From positions 4,615,155 through 4,679,154 of the forward strand of contig CM034137.1 of assembly GCA_019914995.1 (NCBI GenBank): a stretch of 64,000 bases of DNA, written 5' to 3'. Every line of letters starts with the position of its first letter. Position 1 is the first letter of the stretch. This document shows, in pieces, positions 1 to 11,477 of the stretch. Source of the stretch: Acanthochlamys bracteata. Lineage: Eukaryota > Streptophyta > Magnoliopsida > Pandanales > Velloziaceae. Both the position numbers and the translations under genes were made by a program. The notes below the pieces were generated by a model that was not told the origin of the DNA, made no database searches, and saw nothing but the letters and a program-made list of their open reading frames with translations.

Positions 1-600
1 CGACTTGGTTTATGTAGATATGGTTTAGCAAGATCGGTTCGAATTGATCATATTACTTCCAGATCGGATGGATTTATTTGGATTAGTCGAATCAGTCTAG
101 ATTAGACTGCATCAATTTGAGTTGTCTGGATCGAGTGAGTCGACAAAGCAAGATCAAAAGGCCAAATCTGGAGGTAGATGCAACATAGGATTGAGCGCAC
201 AATAACAACAACGGTAACAATGTGAATCGAATTAAAATCGATGCGACCGCGAGTGCCGTATAGGAGGAGATGGCAATGACGAGCTCGATAGCAGCAAAAC
301 CACTACTAGGATGAGGGTTAGAATCTAGGTCGATTGGCTGGATCTAATTAGGTCGATTTAGTTGGAGTGTTTGATGGTTAGAATTGTTTCACCATAATAG
401 CAATAGAATTATTTGTTTGGAGTCTAATCTTAATAGTCGTTATCTACACTATGGGCATGTTTGGTCAAATCTGATAGTGGCAAACAAATTTATAATTTAT
501 CTAATACTTACTCTAATACAAAAATGAAGAATGTTTTGTCTTATTCACTTTAATTTCTTATACAACTGAATGTACATGGGTTTGCTTATTATAATGTCTT
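1..600. other. Unassigned AT-rich DNA
   Basis: I see no coding region here. The opening words around 11-27 (TGTAGATATGGTT followed by A/G/T-rich text) recur near 21893, so this is probably the end of a dispersed repeat, but I cannot name the family. Confidence 0.3.
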
Positions 601-800
601 TCTTACGAAATAGGTAATAACTACTGACTAAAATAAACATTCAGTAATCGCCAAATATTTTTTGTTAAAAAATCTTACAGACTAAAATCATATTAGTCAG
701 CAAACCGTTGGCAATCACTAGTCGATAAATAACTTACGGATTGAAGAAGTAACATAGTCGATAAACATTTTTTCAATACCGACTAAACTTATTTAGGCCA
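600..800. repeat. Degenerate CACTA-type subterminal-like motifs
   Basis: Scattered copies of a GACTAAA / TAGTCGATAAA / TTAGTCAGCAAA word occur in both orientations, including one ACCGACTAAA. They resemble the subterminal repeats of the CACTA termini at 5167 and 31765-43098. A possible mutated terminus (AACTACTGACTAAAA) lies near 619, but its flank does not match the flank of the 5167 terminus, so pairing the two ends is only a guess. Confidence 0.3.
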
Positions 801-1020
801 TATTTGTGAGTGATTTTTTCTGGCTTTTAGCCAAAAAAAAGCACTCAACAACATTTTGTGTTTGACAATCACTGCTTTTGCCCAATATAAATAGCTTCTT
901 TTACTTAAAAATAAGTGTGTTGATGCTTTTTCAATAAGCAGCATGGAATCTTTTGTGTATTTTGAGTGGAAACAACCATTTTTTAACTAAGTTTGACAAA
1001 TTATGTAGATATAAATTTGC

Positions 1021-1260
1021 TCCCCCATCCGGCCACGCACTTACTCGCTCATTTCTCTTCACTCCGCATTCACTCCCCTGTTCGCACCCATCGCCAGCAC
1101 CATTCACTCCTCTCATTCGACCATTCCCTGCTCGCACACCCACCACCATTCTTGCCATTCACTCCTTTCATTCACTACTCTCTGTTCGCTAACCCACCGC
1201 GGTTCGCTCGTTCACTCCTTCATTCAACTCTGCCGTACGCTCAACCCTTCAAAGCGGACT
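1021..1260 (+). repeat. C/T-rich tract with CATTCACTC repeats
   Basis: This is a pyrimidine-rich stretch in which CATTCACTC / CGTTCACTCC-like words recur irregularly. Short open frames across it come from the repetitive composition. It lies just upstream of the RPS27A fragment and could be leader-like DNA carried with it, but no function is shown. Confidence 0.4.
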
Positions 1261-1342
1261 CGTCTTTGCTCAAATCTTCCAGTTAAACTACTTCGCGGTG
1301 TATCAGAGATCTTCCAAACCGATCTTCCAAGTCTTCGTCGGT

Positions 1343-1441
1343 GTTGAGTGTGGTGCTGGAACATTCATGGCCCACTTTGATCGCCACTACTGCAGTAAAT
1401 GTTGTCTCACTTATGTCTACAAGCAGGCCGGTGCCGAGTGA
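1343..1441 (+). pseudogene. RPS27A: Ubiquitin-40S ribosomal protein S27a fragment (C-terminal zinc-finger end)
   Basis: The last 32 codons and stop of the S27a part of a ubiquitin-S27a fusion gene are readable: a CGAGTFMA block, then HFDRHYC, a CxxC pair (CSKC), LTYVY and a short tail before TGA at 1439. In the family this is the four-cysteine zinc-binding end of the small-subunit protein S27a. Three of the four cysteines are kept. One residue is missing before HFDRHYC, and both glycines of the usual CGKCG motif are changed (CSKCC). There is no ubiquitin moiety and no basic linker upstream, so this is a fragment, not a gene. It lies between CACTA-type motifs at 600-800 and a CACTA terminus at 5167, which suggests it was carried by an element. 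The family identification is firm; the capture is inferred. Confidence 0.78.
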
Positions 1442-3680
1442 GATCCAATGACTGATGGAGGTCGTAGTAGGTTTCTTAGGTTTATTAAGCGATCAGAGGG
1501 TTTATTTGTTTTTAAAGAACCATATGAATGCTTTTTTTATTTTTTTTTGTTTCTGAGGATGTTTACTGTTTTAAGGTATATGGATCTGTTATTCCCTGGT
1601 ATTTTAAAATCTGTCTTTTGTTATCTCAGCAATTTTCAAAGCTTATTTTTTATAATTTTTGGTGCTTTTGTTTAGGATGTGATGTTGATGATTCTTGGCA
1701 GTGAGTATGTTCAGATTATACTCTTAGCTTGTCGGTATGCCAGTAGTAATTTTATAATGGTTACTGCTCTTTGATAACTAGATGTAGATGTGTCAGTAAT
1801 CCCTGGAGATGAACTTTAGTTGTTGGAGATCACGTCTACTTTTGTGCATTTCACATATCCGGATGAATTATCAGATATTTCAACCAAGCGATCGCTGCTC
1901 TCTCTTTCTGATTCCCTAGGATATGGTGGTGACTTTAATAGGGCTTAGGTTTGGCTATTAATCAATAAAGTACGATGTTCTAAATGCTATTTCTGTTTCT
2001 GAGGATGCTTACTGTTTTATGGTATATGGTTATCAAATGTGTTTAGGTTCTAACATTAGAATCTAGATGCTGGCATTGTGTTTTATCTCTTATTAAGGCA
2101 GTTCTGCAGAGCGCAGTAATATTTACTGCTTGTTTTGTTTTGGCAATCAAAGAGGATTAAGATGCTAGTAACACTAAATGTGGATGTCGTTGTTAGATTA
2201 GAAGTTTCAGAGAAGATCTCTTATTTATGGATGAATGATGAGAAATTGCAACAGGGTTCTTAAGATAAAGTATGGTGTTACGAGTTTTTCCTAAGCTTGC
2301 CTTTTGCAGCAGGTTTAGTAATTATGGTGGCCTTCTTTGATTGAGTCTGGCGTTGAAGTGTGGTGGGAAGGTGTGTGCAATTGCGGTTAGTGATTACAAT
2401 GAGGTTCTTTTAAGATGAGTGGTGGTAAAGTGTGGTGGATATCTCTAATTGCAACTCGTTAGTAAAGTTGTGGGTTTAGTCTTCCACTGGGATGGTTGTA
2501 TTTTCTGGAGGAACTTAATGTTGATGTTCCAAATGCCCGTTTTGGTATATGTTGAATGTATTCTGAACATTTAACCCAATGTTTTTATCTTGAACATCTG
2601 GATTATCTACGTGTCATTACATTCTAGTGTGAATGGGGTAGTTTGTCGGGTTGGGCTAGCATAGATTCAGTGAAGGCCCTTCTGTGGGTATTAGATGTAG
2701 CCTGTATAAGGGAAGGAGTATTTGTGCTAGAAGTTGATGTTGTTGTTTACATCTGACTGTGCAGAACCAAACCAAAATCAGGTTGATAAGAATTGTAAAG
2801 GTATGATCTCATCTTCTGTTTCCTGGTTGTCATATGTGTTTAATACATGCTTACCCTACAACAGATTGGAACTTCATATTTGTATTCCTGTCATTGCTTT
2901 AGAGCAAAGAAAGCATGACACATCATGTGTGAGTGGTATTTTGTGTTCATGTTATGGTTATCGGTGATGCAAATGATGTGCTAACTAAACAGGTCTATCT
3001 GCACCATTCATACCTTTGCGCAAGTAGTCATTACATGTTTTGAAATGAACGATTTGCTAATCGGACAACAGGTACCAACCTGGTTATTTATACGAGTAAA
3101 ATTTTCCCTTCTGATAGTAATTTTGTGAAGATTTGTTCGTTTTTTTTGTTTGTTGATTGTTTCCACCATTATGATAATTCTTAAGGGCTTGATTGGTGAG
3201 CTGTTGTAGCCTCGTGAAGTTTTTGTTCATCAAGTTTGCTTAAAATTGCTAATATATTACTATATTATTTATTTATTTCTATCAATTAATTAATTAATTG
3301 ATATTATATTAAATAATAGTATATTTATATATGTAAAAGTGATTTAGAAATATTATTACGAAATAATGATAATAATATATTTATTAATAGGTTTATAAAT
3401 ATTACTACACAAAATATTAAACAACAAATATTTTAAAACATGTTATAATATTATTCAAAAGTTTAATAATATAGCATTTATTATATATCTAAGAATATTT
3501 TAGTCATTATATATTTCATTCACTTATAAACACAAGTTTAGCCAAATATATGTTTAATTTTTTTTATGAAAAAACTTTATACAGTAAAATTTATCCAAAC
3601 ATAATTACGAGAAAAATAGCTTTTCAATAAAAATATTCACAACCGCTTTTCTCATCAAAAGCATAAAAATAGTAGTTTTT
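1442..3680. other. T-rich non-coding DNA
   Basis: This follows the S27a fragment and is rich in T runs, like plant introns or 3' untranslated DNA on the plus strand. The open frames at 1448-1675 and 2734-2967 show no motif I recognise. From about 3240 it becomes very AT-rich. Confidence 0.4.
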
Positions 3681-3689
3681 GCTAAAAAG

Positions 3690-4440
3690 TTCTACATTTA
3701 AAATTCTAAATTCAACACGATCAGCTTGTCGAATATGACTTGTAGGAATAGTCGGAATCAAATTTAGAATTTCAATGAATAAGTTAGAAGCAACTTTAGA
3801 TTTTAAAAATGTTAATATTAAATAGCTCAGGTATTTGACAACATAGGGGTCAAAATATAAATTAAGCCGTCAAATAGCATAAAATTAGTGCCGACACGAT
3901 CCGCTCGACGAGTGTAATTTGTAAGAAGAACCGGAATCAAATTTGGAAATTGGAGGAACAAGTTAGAAGCAAATTTAAGTTTTAGAGATCGTAATATAAT
4001 ATAGTTTAGATATTTATTTCAATATTTAAATGAATATTGTTAATCCTTTTCTATTTGTTTTTATTTCAGATTCATTATCGATTGCTCTTGTTTGAGAAAA
4101 AGGGCATCCTCGGTAGTTGAATCTTTTTGTTAGGTACTTTATTATTATATTAGAACAATATAATAAATATTTTTTATTAATTTCGTATTTGTTTTATGAA
4201 AATAATGATATAATTTAAATTTTATTTAATATTGATATATTTTGTATTTGTTGAATGAGATTTTAATTTGATAGCTTTTAGTATTGAATTATATATTTTT
4301 TTAACATAATAGTAATAAAAAATTAATACAAAAAATAGATTCGCGACGAGTAGATAATGATTGCTGATAACACATCAGCGATCGGTTATTGCTCGTCGTT
4401 TATAAGCAACTACGATGTAACCGCAGCGATCGAAAGTAGA
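3690..4440 (+). repeat. CACTA-derived internal segment with about 170 bp tandem units (copy A)
   Basis: Two diverged tandem units are visible, each with a CGACACGATC-like word, a TCGACGAGT- or TCGAATATG-like word, GGAATCAAATTT and AAGTTAGAAGCAA. They are followed by AT-rich DNA and then by GCGA/CGATCG words (4340-4440). The same series, reverse-complemented, lies at about 14340-13560 inside the CACTA remnant. Both segments therefore derive from one CACTA family, in opposite orientation. Confidence 0.55.
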
Positions 4441-4984
4441 TGCAGCTGCAATAGTAGAGTAATGGAGGAGGAGCAGCGGATGAGAACCATACGATTTGGG
4501 TTGGAGATCTATATACTGGATGGATGAAAGCTATTTACACAGCTGTTTCGCGCACACCAGTGAGGTTCATTGCCTTCTCTTCATTTCTACTCTGTTTTCT
4601 TTTTTGTCATTATTAATTATTGAAGATTTGTAGTGCAGTAACATTTCAGTGAGCTGTAATAACGACAAATCCAACAGATTTATTCTTCATTTACATCCAC
4701 CTTTAGTGTTTAAATTTCGTTGCGTTTCTGTCTAAGTACATTCTGGTGGGATTTTTATACAACACCAAACAATTGTTTTGAATTAATCAATAAACACAAC
4801 CCATTTGTTTTCTGCTTGTTGTTAATTGTTCTCATTGATAGGCTTTTACGCTGTTGTGTAATTAATGATGGTTTACAAAATCAAAGGACTCTCGCTTGAT
4901 GTATTCCCAAAATGAAGACTTTTGTAGTTATATGATATTGATTTCTTTTCTAGTTTCAGCCATTATTGGTTTAAATTAGCAATT

Positions 4985-5167
4985 AAACGATCGGTTGGTA
5001 ATTTACAGTAATTTAGCGACTGAATTTATATGTTAGTCGGTAAACGCATTACCAATGAGTCATTACCGACTGAATGCGGACCGAGCTTTTTTTAGTCGGT
5101 AATATTCTTTACCGACTGAATTTATTTATTTACCGTTCAGTCGGTATAGGTTAAATATGTAGTAGTG
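4985..5167. mobile_element. CACTA (En/Spm) right terminus with subterminal repeats
   Basis: Repeats of ACCGACTGAA / TTAGTCGGTAA / TCAGTCGGTATA lead to a terminus ...GTAGTAGTG at 5167, which reads CACTACTAC in reverse. The repeat word matches that of the intact CACTA element at 31765-43098, so the two are related families. The other end of this copy is not certain. Confidence 0.6.
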
Positions 5168-5569
5168 ATTCCTTATTTTGTTTTTCCTCCGTAAATTTAG
5201 TACAAACATATATAATATTCAGTTTTTTACGGTGTTATCAAATACATTTATTAATATTAATGGAATTAGCTGAATTTAAAATAATATTAATTCTATTGTG
5301 TAAAAGAAATGCAATTGAATCATTAGTGTTCATTCACATTTAATTGTCTCTTTCTTATCGTATTGTTTCTTTGGGTTTTGCGTTTAAGCGTTAAGTGCGA
5401 TAAATTTGAATAATAATGAAAAAGTGTTAGCATTGACTAGTATATCTAATACTCAAAAGAAATTATGTTTTTTGGGTATTAAATGAGTTAACTCGCTTAT
5501 ACACCTACACTGACTTTCGAAAGCAATAGTTGCTTATGATTGAGATCCGAAAGTACGTTTCAAAAATTT

Positions 5570-5815
5570 AGAGAGCATTTGAAAGTATTTATAAAATAAA
5601 ATTTTTTTAAAATAGAAAAAAATTTTATTTTTTTTAAAAAAAATTTTTATTTTTTCTACTTAAAAAATATAATAAAAAAATTTCACTACATAAAATTTTT
5701 TACACTTTTTAAAATTTTAAATAAATATTTTAAATATTTATAAAATAAATATTAAAAAATATAAAATTAAAAATTAAAAAAGAGCTTTTAAAAAACGCAC
5801 ACTCAAACAACTAAC
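5570..5815. repeat. AT-rich MITE-like repeat, copy 1
   Basis: This is an almost pure A/T block of AAAATTTTT-type words that can fold back on itself. It contains internal TATAAAATTAAAAATTAAAAA text, and a CACTACATAAAATTTTTTACA word sits inside it. The same block recurs at 9690-9910, 20430-20665 and 30790-31010. Target duplications were not resolved. Confidence 0.5.
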
Positions 5816-6539
5816 ACTACGCCGCTAGCTAGAACAGAAACTTGACGAGCTAGGAAAGTAGACCAAGTGACACTTCTTGGGTGGTAAACTTATATGAAGT
5901 GAAATGTGTATACAATGATTCTACTCATTGCCCCAAAACATACATAATTTCGTTAGTCAATAAAGTTGTGGCTCAGCTTTCCTAGCAGATATCATCACTC
6001 AAGTTCGAAAGTTTGAGGATTCAATCCCAGGACAGTTATATAAAGGGTTAGGTGAAGAAGATAATGTTGATATTTAGACTCTTAGAGCATGCGGATGAAG
6101 CGTATCCTAGAACACAAGAAAACATTTCAGTAAACATATGCATGACATTCCCAAAGTTAAGAATAACATTAACCTATAAGCATCCACACGTTATTATATA
6201 TTAATACTCTAATAACTGAGACTATATTCTTCAACACATTAAAGTGATAATTAAGATGCGTGGAAACTTGTATAGAACAGCAAACGTATATAGCTAGACT
6301 ACATACGATGCATATATAGATTTAATATATCATTTTTTATAAACACATAACAGTACTCATCACAATATTGATTGTCTGCGAAAATCCTTTGGCAATCCAT
6401 CATATATATAGTGATGGGGTGATGAGCGCTCTTTAGCAAGACATACCATATACTATTTTAAGTAGGTACAAATTGTACACCTATACTTACTCGTATACGC
6501 AAACTTGTCATTTGGCTTGCAGCTGATGAGCAAGTGAAT
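5816..6539. repeat. Intergenic DNA with a possible tRNA-derived SINE-like piece (about 5960-6075)
   Basis: The text GTGGCTCAGCTTTCC resembles a polymerase III A box, and GGATTCAATCCC about 45 bases later resembles a B box. A diverged relative may lie at 20090-20190. There is no clear poly(A) tail or target duplication. The rest, up to the 3' end of the LBD gene, holds no coding sequence I recognise. Confidence 0.3.
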
Positions 6540-7103
6540 TCATATGCAGGTATGATTCCCTCCACCCTTCTGATAATGCTGATCAATGTGATCTCCTGGA
6601 GGATTTGTGCTTGGCCATGGAGGAGTGTAAGGGACAGCAGCTAGGGCAGTAATTGTAGCAGTGCGGCTAGTGCCATACGGTTGCCCATTAGCCCCATTAC
6701 CAATTTTCCTTTCAATTCTTTCAATTGGTGGCAGTCGCATGCCGATCGGGAGCTCACTGCAAGCGTATCGGAGAAGGTCTGTGTTAGCAGCGTCAAGCTC
6801 CTTCTGCAGTCTCTGGACCTGACGCTGGAGAACGGATATGGCACCGACACAGCCGTAGACAGGATCTTTCATCCTGGCCTCTGCTTCGTAGGCTAGAGAG
6901 TTGACCGCATCTTCGCGCTGGTGAGGAAGGAGCTCGTTGAGGAGCTTCGTGACATTGCTTGCTCCGAAGATCTTGTGGACGTTTGCAAACTTCTGCGGCT
7001 CTTCTGGAGGGAAGTAGGGGGCAAAGATACAACCTGGCATACATTTCCGGCGGAGAAACTTGCAGGCCGCGCAAGGCGAGTTGGACGAACCCGGGGATGC
7101 CAT
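6540..7103 (-). CDS. LBD: LOB-domain (LBD) transcription factor, class I, LOB-like
   Basis: A complete 187-residue plant-specific nuclear DNA-binding protein. The LOB domain (PF03195) fills residues 10-110. The zinc-binding C-block CX2CX6CX3C is intact (C11, C14, C21, C25, in CAACKFLRRKCMPGC). The GAS block follows (FANVHKIFGASNV, about 39-51, then LLNELLPHQREDAVNSL). The leucine-zipper-like coil is intact (SVLQRQVQRLQKELDAANTDL). In class I LBD proteins the C-block contacts DNA and the coil mediates dimerisation. Residues after about 112 are variable and I do not recognise a motif there. The ATG at 7103 is chosen because the domain begins just after it, as in LOB-type proteins. LOB-clade genes act at organ boundaries; the exact orthologue (LOB, LBD25 or another) cannot be fixed here. 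This is the only clearly intact conserved host gene in the window. Confidence 0.95.
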   Translation of the reverse strand: MASPGSSNSPCAACKFLRRKCMPGCIFAPYFPPEEPQKFANVHKIFGASNVTKLLNELLPHQREDAVNSLAYEAEARMKDPVYGCVGAISVLQRQVQRLQKELDAANTDLLRYACSELPIGMRLPPIERIERKIGNGANGQPYGTSRTATITALAAVPYTPPWPSTNPPGDHIDQHYQKGGGNHTCI

Positions 7104-7920
7104 ATATATAGTTGCCTGTGGAAATTAAAGAAGTAGTAGATCATTATATATATATACACAACTTGTAGTAAAATTATGATTAATATAGAGTATGTAGATG
7201 GATATTATAAGACAAAAATGGAAGAAGAATTACAAGGAATGTGTTATATGATTCTATTTATAGGTTCGCCTTAATACTTAGCTTATTCAATAGCGTCATT
7301 TCCATCAAAATTGGCTAGAAATGTATCACTGTTAATGCTTCATTATGATCTGTAGGTTTTAGGGCGAGCAGAGGATTGTCTAGGGTTAGGTTAGAAAAAG
7401 AAGCTGCTCATATTAATAAGCATGCAGCTAGAAGAAAAACCTCTAGTCTTCATATTATCTTGAGTCATTTTCCTGCTATCTTTTTAGCCTTACGATTTCT
7501 ATCCTTTTGATGCTATTACACGATTAATCCTCACTCGGGCAGCAGCAGAAAGCTCTGGTAATTATCAGAGTTGGAAGCTTTGAGATTTTCCTGACAAATC
7601 AGATCTACCTCTAGTCGAGTTGAATTGTGGCTTTCTCTCTTTTATCTTTTTTTTTTCCTTGTCTTTCTTTTCCAGAGAAAGAGCCGTATGAGCTCTATAT
7701 ACTCATATGAGAATTTAAAGTTGATATATATCTTGATCTCTTCATTATAGCCCATGTACAGAGGTAAACCTGAATGTGTGCTAAAACAATAATAAAAATG
7801 AAGAGCAAGTAGCAGTAGGTAGTGAAGAGTACCTCTGTGATCTGAAGAGAGCAGATGACTGTGACCTGAAAAAAAGTGTAGACCTTCTTCTCTTGCCTAC
7901 TGATCAGCAGAAGCTAATTG
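7104..7920 (-). promoter_or_regulatory. LBD 5' leader with probable leader intron, and upstream region
   Basis: Directly upstream of the LBD ATG, on the minus strand, a pyrimidine-rich tract ends in CCACAG at about 7116, only 12 bases before the start codon. This looks like a 3' splice site of a leader intron, a layout known for LOB-type genes. A possible donor (CAGAG then GTACTC) lies near 7830, after a CT-rich TCTGCTCTCTTCAG stretch. Splicing is inferred. Confidence 0.45.
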
Positions 7921-9689
7921 CTTAGCTCCAAATATTCTTTCCATGTTCCAAGAAGCCTTCAAAAACAAAAAACTAAAAAAGAAACTGTATCGCTTGATTT
8001 CCTTCTAACATTATTCAAGAAGAAGATTCACAAGAAAAAGACCTTAACCTGGGAACAAATTATTGTTGCAGCAAAGGTAAGGAATGAAAAGAGGGTTGAT
8101 GGTGATGAGCAGTTCTAACACAATGACAAAGAATGTGGGCTGGTGTTTAATGTCACAAAAGAAAAATAATAAATAAATTTAATTGATAGCAAAGATTGGT
8201 GTAATCAATTAATGGAGGCACAATCAAAAGGACGACTGTGACACTTGAATACTCGATTATTGTGCAGTGCATCATCTGATCTAGAATTTATGCACGCATG
8301 TGTATATATATATGTATGCGTGAATGAACCTAACTTTACACAGGTGAAATGTTAAGAGGAATAGCCACGATAAAGAAAGTTATATATCTCGTATATATGT
8401 AATAGTTTTTACTCTGTACATTCCATCTAATTGATGCTTTGCATATTATCAAAATGTTTTAGTGATTGCATGTACATTTATTGATTCACCATTTCGTTCT
8501 TCTTTTGTCGACTATTTGTTATATTGTACGTGCTACTTGTTTTAAATTAATCAATATACAAAAATATTCCAATCTCCACCAAATTATTGGAATAAGTGAA
8601 TTTATTTTTAGAAGTTTATTTTAATCTAGACTTAACACAATATAAGAGAAAACGAACAGCTTTGCAAAACTTCATTTATAGAGATTATTCCTCAGTTAAG
8701 ATATAGGATTTTAGAACTTCAAAAGATTTATTAGATGGATGAAACATATTTGTAGGCAGACAAACCCTCCGATATATATATTTATTTCATGTCCTAAACA
8801 CATCCAGCTTCCTTGGCTGATGCTGATGCTGACTATACTTTTAGTCAAACATATATAGATGCTGACTATTTGTATATATCAAGACGTTGTGCTTTCATAA
8901 CTACAACTCCAATAAGGTTTATATCATAATGAGTTTGATTAGCCTATAACATCATTCTTATACAAGATCATAAACGTACATCCTAATCAGAACTTTAACA
9001 CCTTAACATAATCAGCTTAAGAGGAAAAAAAATCATGTTCCATGACGAAGCCCATGTTCTTGCACCACCACTAAGATTGTGTACGAAATTAAAGGAATGA
9101 GTTCCTTATACCCTTCTTCATCTAATCCAAGTCAGCTTACTGATTGCGCTTGTATTTTATTAATTACTATCCATTATAAGCCATCCAAATTAATGGCAAT
9201 CTTTACCCATTATTTTTTAACTTTAAAGAATCAAAATTTGCTTTTCTAGAAAGGTCATGAAAGGAATAATATTAATGCTCTGATTCATACATTAAAGTTA
9301 ACCAAGCTCATCATTGACCCAACAATTTAACATCTATATGGTATATGAACTATATATAAGATTTTGATTCAATTTACTTCTATAAGGGAACTGGCCGTTC
9401 TTTTTGAACCATTAGTATTACAGTTACCATTTCATTGATAAGATAACAAAATGTTGCATGCATTATTATTTGCGTATGGTTAGCTGATTTGCTTATGTAG
9501 ACTTTCATGAAAGTGCGTTATATATACATAGTTTGAGATTAACTAACATACCAATAACTTGAGATTTTCTTGACAATTAATCTAAGTCTAATTAAGTAAG
9601 TGCTTAATGCAGGTTTGAGAACTGAAATTGAGAGTTTGTGCTGTTCTTAACAGTGTTTCTGTGATGATCTACCTTTGTACGTATAGGGC
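7921..9689. other. Intergenic DNA upstream of the LBD gene
   Basis: No protein family, RNA gene or element terminus was recognised. Short open frames here show no domain and no neighbouring splice pattern. Confidence 0.4.
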
Positions 9690-9910
9690 TGGGTGTGTTC
9701 TTTTACATCATAAATTTCACCTTTTTAAAACTCATTTTTAATATAAAATAAATAAAAATTTTAAATAAAAATTTTTTTATAAATTTAATTTAAAACTTAC
9801 TATTACTACAAAATTAATATAAATATTTAGTTTTTATTAAATATTTTTAATTTTTAATTTAATTTTTAAATTTATTTTTCAAAATTAAATTTATTCCAAA
9901 ATAATCATAC
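9690..9910. repeat. AT-rich MITE-like repeat, copy 2
   Basis: A/T-only text with long TTTTAAATAAAAATTTT-type words, entered through GGGTGTGTTC and left through CCAAAATAATCATACC. It is related in composition and word order to the copies at 5570, 20430 and 30790. Confidence 0.45.
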
Positions 9911-11477
9911 CTAAAGACCAAGCGGTACGGATAGTTTAGTGACGAACCTGCCGGTACACGTGCAAGAATAATTTTTGTCCAGAAAAGGGAAGCTACCTAA
10001 TGGAGGCCAAGAGCAGCATCTCAGTTTTAGCAAAAGCAAATGAGGCCTTTGCTTCTCTCTACATATAATTGAGGACCTTCACTTCAGTGTGGCGTACCTC
10101 AACAGTAACGCTTATCTTAGTCTTCCTAGATGATCACATGAAGCTAGACGAGTAGTGTTCACTGCTGCATGCCCCACGCTTGTAATTATGGTACTTTTAT
10201 GGGAGGGCCTGTTGGAATTGAAGCTGTGCTTATGCATGGCCAAGTGAAAAAGAAACAGGATCTTCTAATTTCTTCCTGTGTGCTCGTGTTTTTTATGTGT
10301 AGGATAGCAGTATTATGTCTCCGGGCTTCTGTTTTATATTACTAGCTAGGTTAAACTTTATTAAACAAGAAAGTTGTAGCATGTTTAAATTGAACTCAAG
10401 TTATATAGACTTGCCGCGCTCAACTGACATGGTGGGGAGGTCTAATTTCGCTAAATATATCAAAATAGAATGGTTGCACAAGCATGATCGAAGATGGAGT
10501 TCCAACGATATTCTTGCTCAAAATAGAATGCATGGTTGCACGAGCTTAATATAGTAGATGAATCAATACAACCAATTACATTCTTGCAAGAGGAGTTCCA
10601 ACGACATTAGCTGTTACCATTTACCTCTTATTATTTTAAGATGTACGTTTGTATTATTTGTAAAAAACGTCTATTTTAATTTCTCAATATGATAATAATT
10701 TAGTTCAATGAATTTAATTTTTAATTCATGCTTTAAGCATCATGATCCAACACCGTAGATATAAAATAAATCCATTTTGACGACCATATCTTATTTTCTT
10801 AATTAACTAGATGAACGATCAATTATGCAATCATTTTGGAGATATATGATTCAAGTATTAGAATTAATGCAATTTTTGATCTTACGGCTTAAATGATGTT
10901 AAGATCATGATACAAAATTTTAAAGTTTTAAAAATAGATTAGCTAGTGGCCTAGTGTGAAATTAATACACGAAAGCTATTAGAGAGTGCTGAGAAAGTAT
11001 AATACTACTGTTTCGAAACTTGGATGAACGTTAAAGCAATATAGAACAAACTGTTCGGGAACTGGAAGGGCATTTAAAGTTATTAGGATTTGGCGCATAC
11101 AGTAAGGACCTAAATCGGGCAAGAGTTTTATGTAGGCCAATAGCTAGCATGCTAGATTCTCTCTCTTACTTTATAGGTTGGTTCTTTCCATTGGATTTAT
11201 CAGCCTCTAAAAGCATGCAAGATTCATATGTATTTTTTTCCGCCTTTGCAAGCAACCCTGAATTGTTTACTCTAGAAGTATATAGGAACCCCTTCGTAAG
11301 AGGGCTATGGATTTGCTTATCAAGTTTGTCAAAATTTTGATATAAATTTTAAATTTTAAATTTTATGATTTTATATCACTAAAATAATTTTATTTCAAAT
11401 AAAATATTTTTTAGAGTAAAATCTCATCGGATTTTAATTTAAATTTTAAAGTCAATAAAATCTTAATCTTTTTATGA
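9911..11477. other. Intergenic DNA, nothing coding recognised
   Basis: This contains short open frames (10315-10554, 11149-11340) without motifs. It ends exactly where the left arm of the inverted duplication begins. No signal-peptide exon for the peptide fragment at 11504 is found here. Confidence 0.4.

Noticed and set aside
993-1286. 97-codon serine/proline/histidine-rich frame on the plus strand
   Set aside because: It is created by CATTCACTC-type repeats; frames on both strands are open for the same reason and no domain is present.
619-5170. A complete 4.5 kb CACTA element carrying the S27a fragment
   Set aside because: The left end is not a clear CACTA terminus, and the bases flanking the two ends do not form a 3 bp duplication, so only the right end is annotated.
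5960-6075. A tRNA gene
   Set aside because: Only loose A- and B-box-like words are present and no cloverleaf can be drawn; at most a SINE-like relic.
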